Position numbers and translations under genes: made by a program. 64,000 nucleotides of DNA from Finegoldia magna (GTDB taxonomy: Bacteria > Bacillota > Clostridia > Tissierellales > Peptoniphilaceae). Location: the NCBI RefSeq assembly GCF_003182075.1, contig NZ_QGTH01000010.1, positions 1-64,000 on the forward strand. The letters run 5' to 3'. Position 1 is the stretch's first letter; each line of letters starts with the position of its first letter. This document shows positions 1 to 11,300 of this stretch, in pieces. The notes below the pieces were generated by a model that was given only the letters and a program-made list of their open reading frames with translations, did no database searches and was not told the DNA's origin.

Positions 1-1
1 G

Positions 2-553
2 GACGAACTATTGAAAGCTGATGACAAGAACATCCTAAATCAATTTGATCTTAACAAGATGAAAAAGCAAGAGGAACAACAAGGTAAAAAACAAGTTAAA
101 GATGAAAAAGAATTTGCAGTTTTCCAAGTAGACAAAAACTTCTATAACATTATCAACAAAGATGGTAAGACAACAGTATATATGGATGTAAAAACTTATG
201 TGGATCAAGGAAGAACTATGATTCCAGTAAGATATATTGCTTATACTCTAGGTTTTAATGTTGAGTATGACAACTCTACTCGTGAAGCTATTTTCTCCAA
301 TAAAGAGAATAATATCTTAGCTAAAAAGACATTAAGACTAAATATTGATACTGGCGTTATGAAAGATTCAGATGGAAAGGTCTACAATTCAGATGTTAAG
401 CCAGTGATTATAAATGGAAGAATTCATGCTTCAATTTCAAATATTGCTAAAGCCTTTGGAGCAAGTCATGGGGATATTAAAGATGGAAAAGATCAAACCA
501 TTGAATGGGACAAAGACAAACAAGCTGTCTATGTCTTTAAACACGTAAAGTAA
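2..553 (+). CDS. Stalk-domain (copper amine oxidase N-terminal-like) protein, 5' partial
   Basis: The frame is open from base 2 onward, so the gene starts upstream and only its C-terminal part (about 183 codons) is visible. The central part (MDVKTYVDQGRTMIPVRYIA) is the typical start of the copper amine oxidase N-terminal-like stalk repeat (PF07833 family), which is a wall or surface module in Firmicutes and not an enzyme. A second, weaker repeat follows (around PVIINGRIHASISNIAKAFG). It lies 10 bp before a CD1107-like membrane protein gene, probably in one operon with conjugation genes to the left. An exported or envelope-associated part of the conjugation machinery is inferred; the missing N-terminus prevents checking for a signal peptide. 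Confidence 0.7.
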   Translation, partial: DELLKADDKNILNQFDLNKMKKQEEQQGKKQVKDEKEFAVFQVDKNFYNIINKDGKTTVYMDVKTYVDQGRTMIPVRYIAYTLGFNVEYDNSTREAIFSNKENNILAKKTLRLNIDTGVMKDSDGKVYNSDVKPVIINGRIHASISNIAKAFGASHGDIKDGKDQTIEWDKDKQAVYVFKHVK

Positions 554-563
554 GGAGATATTT

Positions 564-1478
564 ATGAGAAGAATCAAAAAGGGAGCAAGTCTAGTCTTGC
601 TCCTTACCCTATTAATATTACCAATGAATGTTTTTGCTGGAACAGAGGGAGTAGTTAAAGAAAAAGGGCAAGAAATCTATGAACCTGAAAATCAAAAGGA
701 AGGCTTAGACCAGCTTTTACAAAAAGAAGATCTTTACAGTCCTTCAAATGAAGAAATACCCTATCAAGATGTACCTAAAGTTCCGGAAAGGAAGGAAGAA
801 AAAGTAAAGCCAGTAAACGGAGGTAATGAAAAAGCCATTAATCCCCTTGCCACAAAAGAAAATAAGGCAAGGGGGACAGTTATTGAAAATGTGGATAGAC
901 AAGATAAAGATATTACCCCTAAAAAAGAAGAAATTGTAGAAGAAAAGGAAGCAACATCCGTCAATCCTGAGCAGACAAATGAAAGTTCAAATCAGAAGTC
1001 TTTAGATATGAGACAGTTTTTAACCTTTCAAACAAAAAGCGGAAAGACCTTTCACTTAATTGTAGACCATGGAGAACACGAGGAAAATGTTCAGTTATTG
1101 ACAGAGGTGGGAGAACAGGATCTTTTAAATATGATAGAAGGAGAGTCGGATTTTAAGCCTAAAAAGGAAGAGGTAAAAAAAGTTGAACCTGAAAAAGTAG
1201 AAGAAGTTAAAGAAGAAGTCAAGGAGGAGAAAAAATCAGGAGCAGGGCTATATCTATTTGTAGGTTTGATTGTAGCAGGAGTTCTTGGAGCTGGCTACTA
1301 CTTTAAGGTTTATAAGAAAGAGGAAGATGAAGAAGACGACACCATCTATGATGAATGGGAAGATGAATATGAATACGACGGGACAGAAAAAGATGAGGAT
1401 TTCATTGACGAAAATCCTTTAGATGAAGACGAGCAAGATACCGAAATATTAGTTCCAGATGAAGATGACTTTGAATAA
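564..1478 (+). CDS. DUF4366/CD1107-like membrane-anchored acidic protein of conjugative element
   Basis: 304 residues. An N-terminal signal peptide is clear (MRRIKKGASLVLLLTLLILP, then cleavage near NVFAG). A long, very acidic and lysine-rich linker follows, then a folded segment around residues 150-195 (RQFLTFQTKSGKTFHLIVDH), which is the recognisable core of the DUF4366/CD1107 family of clostridial conjugative transposons. A transmembrane helix (about residues 228-247, GLYLFVGLIVAGVLGAGYYF) precedes a highly acidic C-terminal tail. The start has an AAGGAGATATTT ribosome site. The family is found next to type IV secretion genes of CTn-type ICEs; its role in mating is not established. The gene is 10 bp after the stalk-domain gene. 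Confidence 0.8.
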   Translation: MRRIKKGASLVLLLTLLILPMNVFAGTEGVVKEKGQEIYEPENQKEGLDQLLQKEDLYSPSNEEIPYQDVPKVPERKEEKVKPVNGGNEKAINPLATKENKARGTVIENVDRQDKDITPKKEEIVEEKEATSVNPEQTNESSNQKSLDMRQFLTFQTKSGKTFHLIVDHGEHEENVQLLTEVGEQDLLNMIEGESDFKPKKEEVKKVEPEKVEEVKEEVKEEKKSGAGLYLFVGLIVAGVLGAGYYFKVYKKEEDEEDDTIYDEWEDEYEYDGTEKDEDFIDENPLDEDEQDTEILVPDEDDFE

Positions 1479-1562
1479 AACACAGCACAGTTGTCTTTTA
1501 ATCTCGTATAGGATATAATATATGCGATAAATTAAGACTATTGTTTATAAGGCGGTGAGAAA

Positions 1563-2162
1563 ATGTCAGCTTTAAGGGAGAATATTTTAGAAACTATAAA
1601 AAGAAATGGTGGAACCATTACCATAAAAGAAGCAGAGGAAAATAATATTAGTCCAAAAAAATTACAGAGGATGGTAAAGCAAGGTAGCCTAGAGAGGGTT
1701 GCCAGAGGTCTTTATCTACATCCGGAATTTTTAGAAGATTCCTATTATATTTTTCAACATCGAGCACCTAAAGCTATTTTTTCTCATGAGACCGCCCTTT
1801 ATCTTCACAAATTAAGTGATGAAAATCCCCATAAGATTATATCAACGATTCCATCAGGATATAATACATCTATGATTAAGGAAAGAGACAAGTATCTTTT
1901 CTACTATTTGAAAGAAGATTTATGGGAAAAAGGACAAGAAAAAATCAAAAGTCCCTTTGGAAATTTGGTTTACGTATATACAAAAGAAATGACCTTAGTG
2001 CAAATGATTAGTAAGCTTAACGGCTTAGATAAAGATCTCGTTCTTACAGCATTAAAAAGAGGTTTAAAGAACGCAGAACTAGATAAACTTGAACTATTAA
2101 GATATTCTAAATACTTTAAGTGTGAAGAACAAATGAGAAACTATTTGGAGGTTCTTATATGA
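1563..2162 (+). CDS. abiEi: AbiEi-family antitoxin of type IV toxin-antitoxin system
   Basis: 199 residues. The N-terminal winged helix-turn-helix (ILETIKRNGGTITIKEAEEN, then SPKKLQRMVKQGSLERVARG) followed by the YLHPEFLEDSYYIF strand is the classic AbiEi antitoxin start. The family represses its own operon and neutralises AbiEii without a stable complex. The ribosome site GGCGGTGAGAAA precedes ATG. The stop overlaps the start of the nucleotidyltransferase gene by 4 bp (ATGA), the usual translational coupling of antitoxin and toxin. Such pairs stabilise ICEs and can act as abortive-infection systems. Length and order match the family. Confidence 0.88.
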   Translation: MSALRENILETIKRNGGTITIKEAEENNISPKKLQRMVKQGSLERVARGLYLHPEFLEDSYYIFQHRAPKAIFSHETALYLHKLSDENPHKIISTIPSGYNTSMIKERDKYLFYYLKEDLWEKGQEKIKSPFGNLVYVYTKEMTLVQMISKLNGLDKDLVLTALKRGLKNAELDKLELLRYSKYFKCEEQMRNYLEVLI

Positions 2163-3001
2163 TATTTACAAGTCCCAGACAATTAAAAGATAAAATTAGA
2201 AATGCAGAACAGAAATATAATCTTCCGGCAAATACACTTTTAAATTATTATATGATGGAACGCTTTCTTTGCAGACTCTCTAGTAGCGAATATAGTGATA
2301 ACTTTATTATTAAAGGGGGATTTCTAATCTCTTCCCTTATTGGGATAGACATGAGATCTACCATGGATATAGACACGACAATAAAAGGAATTCCTGTAAA
2401 TGAAGAGTCAATTAGGAAGATAATTGAAGGAGTTATAAAAATAGAATTAGAAGATAATATTACCTGGGCAATTGAAAAAATACGCTCCATTCACGAGGCT
2501 GGAGAATATGACGATTTTCGAATAACTCTTATTGCAACATTCTTTAATATGCAAACACCCATAAAAATTGATATTACAACGGGAGATTGTATCATTCCTA
2601 AAGAGGTAGATTATAATTATCAACTTCTTTTTACAGATAAAAGTATCGACATTAAAGCTTACCCCTTGACCACAATTTTGGCTGAAAAGATAGAAACTAT
2701 TTTATCAAGAAATGTTTTAAACACTAGAGCGAGAGATTACTATGATATATATATTTTAACAAAACTAAATCCTCAGTTAGACTATGAGGGGTTAAGGAAA
2801 GCTCTTATAATTAAGGCTGAGGAAAGGAATAGTTTGGAATATATACAAAATTCACAAAAATACCTGAAGGAGATTAAGGCAAGTAAAGAGCTTAAGGATA
2901 TATGGGATAATTATAGTAGAAAAAACCAGTATTCTAAAGAGATAGATTGGAATGATATATTAGCCACAATAAATGAAGTTCTTACCAAACTAAGTCTTTA
3001 A
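2159..3001 (+). CDS. abiEii: AbiEii/AbiGii-family nucleotidyltransferase toxin
   Basis: 280 residues. The nucleotidyltransferase motif is visible: FIIKGGFLISSLIG followed by RSTMDIDTTIKG, giving the G-G-x2-L and D-x-D signature of DNA polymerase beta-like toxins. A later K-motif region (LTTILAEKIETILSR, then RARDYYDIYIL) matches the conserved AbiEii block. The family is a nucleotidyltransferase toxin that acts on tRNA or NTP substrates and causes growth arrest. Translationally coupled to the AbiEi gene by a 4-bp overlap. No frame damage or missing motif is seen, so the pair is probably active. Confidence 0.88.
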   Translation: MIFTSPRQLKDKIRNAEQKYNLPANTLLNYYMMERFLCRLSSSEYSDNFIIKGGFLISSLIGIDMRSTMDIDTTIKGIPVNEESIRKIIEGVIKIELEDNITWAIEKIRSIHEAGEYDDFRITLIATFFNMQTPIKIDITTGDCIIPKEVDYNYQLLFTDKSIDIKAYPLTTILAEKIETILSRNVLNTRARDYYDIYILTKLNPQLDYEGLRKALIIKAEERNSLEYIQNSQKYLKEIKASKELKDIWDNYSRKNQYSKEIDWNDILATINEVLTKLSL

Positions 3002-3116
3002 AACTCGTATCAAAGAACAATAATACGAATAAAAAGGACGAAAATGGAACTTTAAATTTAGACGTTCAAGATTTAGAAATAGAAAATTCGTTTTTACAGT
3101 TTTGAAAAACTTAAAT

Positions 3117-3396
3117 TATGAGGGTAAAAGTGAGGGTTAATGTGAAGGTCAAAATGAGGGACAAAATGTCGGTCAAAGTGTCGGTTAAAATGTCGGTCAA
3201 AAATTAAAGCCTGACGATAGGCGTAAACAAATTATTAAGATTATCAAAGATAAGTCACAAATCACGGCTCTAAATTTATCAGAAATTTTCTCTGTGTCAG
3301 AACGTACCATAGAGAGATTTAAAAAGCTTAGCATATAAAAAAGCAATAGAATATATCGGCAGTGCAAAAGATGGCTATTGGGTAGTTAAAAAATAG
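3117..3396 (+). pseudogene. Decayed C-terminal end of an AlbA/RecG-like ATP-binding transcriptional regulator
   Basis: There is no intact gene between the AbiEii stop and the next terminator. Translating the frames shows the usual tail of the DUF/AlbA_2 regulator family in pieces: a GQNEGQNVGQ-type repeat (the DNA has repeated GTCGGTCAAAATG-like units around 3121-3205), then DDRRKQIIKIIKDKSQIT and SVSERTIERFKKL (a helix-turn-helix), and, in another frame, AIEYIGSAKDGYWVVK ending at TAG 3394-3396. Stops and a frame change break the reading, so this is a relic. Family assignment rests on the characteristic repeat plus HTH and the final YIGSAKDGYWVVK motif. Confidence 0.65.
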
Positions 3397-3440
3397 TATA
3401 GAAATATAAGGGTGGTTGTGTTATCTTAATAAAGGATCAA

Positions 3441-3463
3441 GCCCTTACCATCCGTGGTAGGGC
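3441..3463. repeat. Hairpin-forming inverted repeat upstream of topB
   Basis: GCCCTTACCA and TGGTAGGGC pair around a TCCG loop with one bulged T. There is no T-tract right after it, so it is not a standard terminator. It lies 37 bp before the strong terminator at 3500. It could be part of a transfer origin or an RNA element; this is not decided by the sequence. Confidence 0.4.
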
Positions 3464-3499
3464 ACTATATAGTTTACAATTAAAAAATATCATAACTTA

Positions 3500-3536
3500 G
3501 GCGATAGAGAAAAAAATTTCATCTATCGCCTTTTTT
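3500..3536 (+). terminator. Rho-independent terminator before topB
   Basis: GGCGATAGA (3500-3508) pairs with TCTATCGCC (3522-3530), followed by six T. It ends transcription from the left and sits just before the topB ribosome site. Confidence 0.8.
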
Positions 3537-3553
3537 AATGCAAAGGAGGCAAT

Positions 3554-5272
3554 ATGCAACTAGTAATAGCAGAGAAACCGAGTGTGGCAATGAGCATAGC
3601 CAAGGTTCTCGGTGTAAAGAATAGACAAAACGGATATATGGAGGGCAATGGCTACATCATAAGTTGGTGTGTAGGCCATTTAGTGGGATTAGTTTCTCCA
3701 GAATTTTACGATGAAAAATATAAGAAATGGGATATGGAGGACTTGCCCATTTTTCCTAAAGAGTTTAAATACTACGTCCTTCCCAAAGTAAAGAAACAAT
3801 TCTCCATCTTAAAAACACTAATGAACAGAAAAGACATTAATGAAGTCATAAATGCCTGCGATGCTGGAAGGGAGGGGGAACTCATTTTTCGACTTGTATA
3901 TAAGCAAGCAAAGTGCAAAAAAGACATAAAGAGATTATGGATTTCGTCCATGGAAGACAGAGCAATTAAAGAAGGCTTTGAAAAGCTAAAAGAGGGTCAG
4001 GACTACGATAATTTATTTGCTTCTGCTACGGCCAGGGCAAAGGCGGATTGGCTGGTAGGCATGAACTTAAGTAGACTTTACTCCCTTTTATATAAACAAA
4101 ATTACTCGGTAGGTAGAGTCCAAACACCAACCCTTGCCCTAATGGTAAAAAGAGAGGGAGACATTCAAAGCTTTAAAAAAGAAAAATACTATACAGTAGA
4201 GCTTGATCTAGATGACTTTTCTCTAACAACAGAAAGAATAGATAATCCAGATATCGCTGAACAGTTAAAAAACTTAGTCCCAGAGACTATAAAAATAGAT
4301 TATGTGGAAGAAAAAGAAAAAATCACAAAACCAGATCTGCCATTTGATCTAACTACACTACAAAGAGAATGTAACAGATATTTTGGCTACTCTGCCAAAC
4401 AAAGCCTTGACTATGCCCAAAGTCTCTATGAGAAAAAATTGATTACTTATCCAAGGACGGATAGCAGGTATTTAACGGAGGATATGATTACAAGCCTTGT
4501 AAATAATATATTAGGGAAAAATGAATTTGATACGGATAGAATCAAGGTCATTTTTAATACCAAGAAAGTAACAGACCACCATGCCATTATCCCCACTGCA
4601 AGTGCAAGCATTGAAGAGATTGAGAGCTTACCGGAAAGCGAAAAAAGAGTCTTTAAACTCATTAAAAATAAATTACATGCCAGCTTTTCCTATCCACTTA
4701 AAGAAAAACTCACGAAAATAATAGCTGAATTTGATGGATTTGAATTTACAACTAAAGGAAAGACAGTTATAGATGGAGGATTTACAAAATATCTAGAAGA
4801 TTACAAGCCTAAAGATAAGAAAGACAATCCCCTCCCTATAGTCAATCCAGGAGATGAGTTTAGCATAAAAGAAAAAACCATAAAAGAAAAATACACCCAG
4901 CCTCCTAAGCCCTATACAGAAGAAAGCCTTTTAAAAGCCATGGAAATAGCAGGAAAAGAGGATATAGATAAAAGTATTGAGGTAGAAAGAGTGGGGCTTG
5001 GAACACCAGCCACTAGGGCGGGGATTATAGAGAATTTAATCTATAAAAAATACATCAAAAGAGAGGGGAAAAATCTTATTCCGACGCATACAGGCTCGGC
5101 GGTAATAAGCATAGTGGCTGAAGACCTAAAAAATGCAAAACTAACATCTGATTGGGAAACGAAGCTTTATTATATATCCAAAGGAAAAGTCAAGGCAGAA
5201 GATTTTGTAAAAGAAATAGAAAACTTTATCAGTAAAGAGATAGATAAATATAAACATGTAAAAGGCCTGTAG
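3554..5272 (+). CDS. topB: DNA topoisomerase III (type IA), ICE-encoded
   Basis: 572 residues. It starts with the TOPRIM fold (MQLVIAEKPSVAMSIAKVLG). The acidic TOPRIM motif DAGREGE is at about residue 103 and the catalytic tyrosine lies in LITYPRTDSRY (Y299). Further conserved blocks are SVGRVQTPTLALMV and GLGTPATRAGII. The family relaxes and decatenates DNA through a transient 5'-phosphotyrosine link. ICE-borne copies are shorter than chromosomal TopB and help process DNA during transfer or element replication. Start chosen at ATG 3554 because AAAGGAGGC precedes it. It is followed by the giant helicase-methylase gene after 69 bp, a fixed order in CTn-type ICEs. Confidence 0.93.
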   Translation: MQLVIAEKPSVAMSIAKVLGVKNRQNGYMEGNGYIISWCVGHLVGLVSPEFYDEKYKKWDMEDLPIFPKEFKYYVLPKVKKQFSILKTLMNRKDINEVINACDAGREGELIFRLVYKQAKCKKDIKRLWISSMEDRAIKEGFEKLKEGQDYDNLFASATARAKADWLVGMNLSRLYSLLYKQNYSVGRVQTPTLALMVKREGDIQSFKKEKYYTVELDLDDFSLTTERIDNPDIAEQLKNLVPETIKIDYVEEKEKITKPDLPFDLTTLQRECNRYFGYSAKQSLDYAQSLYEKKLITYPRTDSRYLTEDMITSLVNNILGKNEFDTDRIKVIFNTKKVTDHHAIIPTASASIEEIESLPESEKRVFKLIKNKLHASFSYPLKEKLTKIIAEFDGFEFTTKGKTVIDGGFTKYLEDYKPKDKKDNPLPIVNPGDEFSIKEKTIKEKYTQPPKPYTEESLLKAMEIAGKEDIDKSIEVERVGLGTPATRAGIIENLIYKKYIKREGKNLIPTHTGSAVISIVAEDLKNAKLTSDWETKLYYISKGKVKAEDFVKEIENFISKEIDKYKHVKGL

Positions 5273-5341
5273 CCATGGTAGACAGTAAAGATGCCTTTAC
5301 TAATATACCTGAGAAAAGAAGATAACAAGGAAGGAGAAAAA

Positions 5342-8300
5342 ATGGCAAGATACAATTTCAAGGAAGTAGCAGAGATATTAAATGCCACAAGAAAAGAGAT
5401 AGCTAATCCAAGTTATTACACGGATTTTCTAAAAACCTTGGGCAATAACTATAAATATACTTATGCCCATCAACTAAGTATTTACTCTATAAGTCCCAAT
5501 GCTACAGCTTGTGCAGAGTACGACTATTGGAAAAGCATTGGAAGAAGTGTAAAAAGAGGAGAAAAGGGCATCCCAATTATAGACTTTGAAACAGGCAAGG
5601 TAAAATACCTTTTCGATGTACTACAGACGGTAAACTATCAAAACCATATTGCCGAAGTTAAGGTATGGGAATATAAAAGGAAAGACCACCTAAAAGCCTT
5701 AGATTATCTAATAGACGATACGGTTGGACTTAATAGCCTAAACTATTTATCGGAAGAGGAAAAAGTTTCTGCTCTAGCGGAAACTTATGTTAAAGGAAGC
5801 TATTATCAGATTTTAGATAGTCTATCAGAAGAAAGCTTGACCTCTTACTCAAAAGTAAATCTAATAAATTTTTTAACAGAGTCTGTAAAAGTGGCAACGA
5901 GTGCCAGGATGGGCATAGGCTATATCCCTAATATGGAGAATCTAGAACTAATAGGCAGCTTATCCAACAAGGAAGATATGGACATCCTTTTAGGAAGCAT
6001 TTCCCAAACCAACAAAAGTCTGCTCATAGATATAGGTAGAGCCATTACAAGAGAGGAATTTATTAAAAGAAACTTACAAAATGAAAATAGGGAGCAGACA
6101 AAAGGGCTTAAGGAGCGTTATAATACAATTACTCAAAATGAAATGGACCCAAATAAGGTTAAAAATATAGGAGGTAGTGAAGATGGCAGAGATGATAACC
6201 ATAGCGGGCAAAAAATACCAGAAACAAGGGGAGGAATACATTCCAACATTGAAAGAGACACCTTTCGAGAAAGAGGGAGGGACCTACCGACTGGAGATGG
6301 TAGACCAACACGAGATGATGATTCCCAATATCCAAATGCCGATAAAGCTAGACATAGGGAAGCTGAACAGCTTTGGCAGGGCAAGGTTAAAATTTCTCAA
6401 GGAACACAAGGAGAACAGCTATCAGATTATGATGATGGAAGAAAGACTAATGGACCATCTGATGGATATAGAGAATCAAGTGGAAGAATTTCTGAGACAG
6501 GAAGAAAGAAAGATGATGGAAAGCTGGGGACTGACCTTAGAAATGAAGAGTCAGAATCTGGAGAAATATTTGAAACTGAAAAAGAACATGGATATGGAAC
6601 TACAGGAGATAGCGATGAAGGAAATCGTCCTAGTATAGAAGATGAACGACAAAAAAGGGAAGCTCAGGCTTCCTTTTTTAATGAGAAAAATTCAGCAAGT
6701 CAAATTCGATTTACTAGTCCCATAAGTCAAGAAGAGATTGACCAATTTCTTATCCATGGAGGAAACATTGAAGGAGGCAGACTCCCTGTAATCGCTGAGT
6801 TTTCCAAGGGAAAGGATACTGAAAGTCAAATAGAATTTTTAAAGAAAAATTACCAAGGAGGAAATGGTCTTCTCATAGATGGCAGAGAGCTTTCAGCCTA
6901 CTTTACAGATAGAGGAATGGCCCTTTCGGAAGGAAGAAAAATTGGAGACCCTCCTGATAAAGTTCTTTCTTGGGAAGAGATGGCTACAAGGATAAATGAA
7001 CTCTTAGACAGGGGATACTTTGCAACAAATGTAGAAATAGACGAAAGCCAATCTTATGAAAGAAACCGTCTATCAGAAGCCGTTCTGTATATGTATAGGG
7101 ATATAGCTGAAGATTATGAGGGCCAATACTTCACTTTTCTTTCAGCTTTGGTTACTGGAAGCTTTCCAGATAGTATGGAAGCTCTAAGTAAAGAATTAGA
7201 GGATAAGGATTTTAGGAATACACTTGTCCAAGAATATGAGGACTTTTTAAGTGCTTATAAGCAAAATCCACAAATTCTAAGATTTCACTATCATAAGACG
7301 GAAGACTTATTAGAAAAACTTAAAGACCTTGATATTACAAGAAAAGATTATGTAAGACTATTAAGAGATATTCAAAATCCTAATGCCTTTATTACTCAAG
7401 ATGAAATTGATGATGTTTTAAGGGGAGGAAGTGGTTTCGTCCAAGGCAGGGAAAGAATATATAACTATTTTATAGAAGACCACAGTCTAAAGGAAAAGGC
7501 CGACTTTCTAAAGTCTGAATATGGGATAGGAGGCAGTTCTCCCGGGATTTCAGGAGATAGAAATAGTAACCAGTGGCATGATGGGAAAGGTATTAGATTA
7601 GAAAAAGAGTTCGCTCCTTCTATTGGTCTTAATTGGAACGAAGCAACAAAAAGGATTACTAATTTAATAGCAAAAGACCAATACCTAGAAGCGAAAAAAG
7701 AAATTGGTATAGAAAGTCAAAACCAAGAACAAGAAGTAGAGACAAAGGTTAAAAGTGAAGAAGATCTACCTGTTACAGACAACAGTTTATATATTGAACA
7801 GGGCTTTGATGGAAGCAAGACCTACTATGTAGATGGAATATCCCTAGCCTATATGGAAGAAAACGGACGACTGGTTTTCTATGATGATCAAATAGACAAC
7901 GAGTTTAAGGAAGAGTTAATAAGAATCGCTCACGAGATTCAACAGGCCTATCCTTTAGATTATATAGAGGACGGCATCGTCTTAGAAGGAATAAATGATA
8001 CCTTCTATATCAAAGATAGAGAAACGATAAATGGTATCGAATACTATCTTCTAGAAAGTCAAAGGGAATACGAGGATGTTCCTAATCTTATTGTCAATAA
8101 GGCAAGGGAAATTATAGATGATGATATTATAAATGGTTTTGATGAATTTAGAGAATTTCTTGGAGATAAAGGCCTCGAGCAAGGGGAAGAAACCCAGATA
8201 GACACTATAGCCGTAAAGGTCGGTCAATATTACGGACTTGTAGATAGGGAAGAGCTTAAAGATATTGGGCTTACCGCTGATGGCAGAAGGGTCTATCCAG

Positions 8301-11300
8301 AGGACAATCTTAAAGGTCAAGTTTACCCACTATATAAGGGAGAGACTTTTGAAGATAGCCAAAAGATTGATGCCCTATTTGATCGTCTTGTCGTAAAAAT
8401 GAAAGATACAAATCTTATGGATTTAAATGATCTTTTTTATATTGAAAACCAAGGTCTAAGGGAAATAGAGACGGATACAGTAACAAAAGAAATAGAGGGG
8501 ATAGATTTTTATATCTCATCATTTGGCCAGCAGTTTCCAGACTATTCCAATGATATTTATGTTTCCAATAAAAACCTTGAAATAAACGGAGCCTATCAGT
8601 CTATTGCCTATATTAATAAGGACAATGAAGTAAACTATAGATTTGAGCTTACAGGGGATATTAAAGAAGCTATTGAAGGCATAAGGGATAAAAAAGAAAT
8701 CATCTCAAGGCTTATTCAAAAAGAGATAGAAGATCATCAGGTCTATTCCTTTGACCCACAAGGAGAAATCTTTACTTTAGACCATGTGGATGTGGAAGAA
8801 AACTTACTCAATCCACCGAAAAGTCTTCCCCAAGAAGAACAAAAGGGAGCTTATACAGAAGATCTTGCCCTAGATATGAAAGAATTGAAGTTAAAGCAGG
8901 TCCTTAAATGGAAGGACTATATTATTTCTGAAAACACAGCTATTTCTTATGACTCCTACAAGGAGATCCTTGATAATCTGCCCTATTTATTAGATGATGA
9001 TCACAGGCAAGTCCTTCTTCAAGGCTACTTAAATGAACAAGTAGAAAAGGCTAAAGAAATGGAAGGAGATCTAGAGCCTATCTATAAGATAGGCATGGAA
9101 GTAAGCTATGACGGCAAAGAATACACCATCGCAGATATTAAAAAATATGAAGACTACAATACGATGACCTTAAAGGATAATGAAGAATATCTTGGTGGTT
9201 TTATTAAAAATAATGTTATTTTGCCCTATGGCAGAGAAAAAGATTTAAAGCTTAAAATCTTAAAAGAGCCAGAAAAGGAAATAAGTCAGTTAGATTTTAA
9301 GGACCTAATCGGACCTGGTGGGCAAGAAGTTCAAGCAAAAAGCTTTGATTCTGCGGAACGAATAAAAAGCGTAGAGAAAGAAGAAACTAGGGAAGAAAAG
9401 CCAGATAAAAATCGAGATTCTGAAAGTATTGAAGAAGTAACCGATACGAAAAACTACAAGATCCTTTCTAGTGAAGATGAAATCCCTTTACCACCGTCAA
9501 AAAGGTTAGAAAACAACATCAAAGCCATAGGCTTATTAAAGACGCTGGAAAAAGAAGATCGAATACCCAGTGATGAAGAAAAAGACATCTTAGCAGGCTA
9601 TATAGGTTGGGGCGGATTGGCAGATGTCTTTGACGAAGAAAAAGAAGGACAGTGGCTAGAGGCAAGGAACTTCTTAAAGGAAAATCTCACAGAAAAAGAA
9701 TACGAAGATGCCAGAGCTTCCACCCTTACCGCTTTTTATACACCAAATTTTGTTATAGAAAGTATTTATTCCACCCTATCCAAGATGGGCTTTAAAGAAG
9801 GAAATATATTAGAGCCATCCCTGGGCACAGGTAGATTTATAGGTAATCTTCCAGAAAGTATGGAAAAATCAAAAATCTATGGCACAGAGTTAGACCCCAT
9901 CTCAGGAAATATTGCCAAGATTCTATATCCAAAAGCTAATATAGAAATTAAAGGCTTTGAAGAAACTAATTATTCCAATAATCTATTTGATCTTGCCCTA
10001 GGCAATGTTCCCTTTGGTGAATATAAGATAAATGATCGTGACTATGAGAAAAACAACTTCTTCATCCACGATTATTTTTTTGCCAAAACTTTAGACAAGG
10101 TAAGAGATGGAGGTATAATCGCCTTTATCACTTCTTCAGGCACCATGGATAAAAAGAATGAAGATGTAAGAAGGTACATCTCAGAAAGGGCGGAATTTCT
10201 AGGGGCTATAAGACTTTCCAACACCACCTTTAAAGGAGAAGCAGGAACAGAGGTTACTTCAGACATTATCTTTTTGAAGAAAAGGGATAGGCTCTTAAAG
10301 ATAGACGAAGACTGGCAGAGTTTAGAAACAGATAACCAAGGCCTTACCTATAACAAGTATTTTGTAGAACACCCTGAAATGATTATGGGAAAAATGGAGG
10401 AAGTATCGGGACCTTTTGGCAAGACACTAAGCTGTATTGATACAGAAGACAACTTAAAAGAAAAGCTAAAAGAAGCCATTTTAAACATTGAAGGGACCTA
10501 TGAGGAAATGGAAAGGGAAGAAGTATTCCAAGAGGCAAAAACCCTACCGGCAGATGATAGGGTCAAGAATTTTTCCTATACCCTAATTGATGACAAGGTA
10601 TATTTTCGAGAGCAATCCTTGATGTTTGAAAAAAACTTAAGTGAGAAGGATAAAAATAAGGTTAAGGCTTATATAACTGTAAATGATGCTCTAAGAGAGT
10701 TAATTGACCGCCAAAAATATGACTTCACAGATGAAGAAATAAAAAAATCTCAAGCTAAGTTAAATAGGGTTTATGATGAGTTTAATAAGGACTACGGAAG
10801 ATTAAACAGTAGGGAAAACTCAAGGCTATTTAGGGAAGACAGCAATTACTCCCTCCTATCTTCCATTGAGAACCTAGATAAAGAGGGAAACTTTATCGGC
10901 AAGTCCGACATCTTTACAAAGAGGACGATAAAAAAGCAACAAGTTATTGACCATGTGGACAATAGTCAAGATGCTCTAATCCTATCTGTAAGCAATATGG
11001 GAAATATTAACTTCCCCTATATGGGAGATTTGACAGGTAAAGATCGAAAGACCCTTATAAATGATTTAAGAGGGGAAATCTTTTTAAACCTTGACAGCTA
11101 CAATCCAAAAGATCTAGACCCCTTTAAAACCGCCTTGGAAGATGATGACTTTGCTAGAGCCTATGTAACGGCAGATGAATATTTGAGTGGCAATATTAGA
11201 AAAAAGATAGACGTCTTAAATTCCTATATAGAAAATATCGAAAAAGAACTCTCTCAAGAAGAAAGAAACAAGGTTGCCATAAGTTCGGACTACACTATTT

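Noticed and set aside
3121-3210. Repeated GTCGGTCAAAATG-like units as a DNA-level repeat array
   Set aside because: The units translate into the known G-Q-N-V-G-Q protein repeat of AlbA-type regulators, so they are a coding relic.
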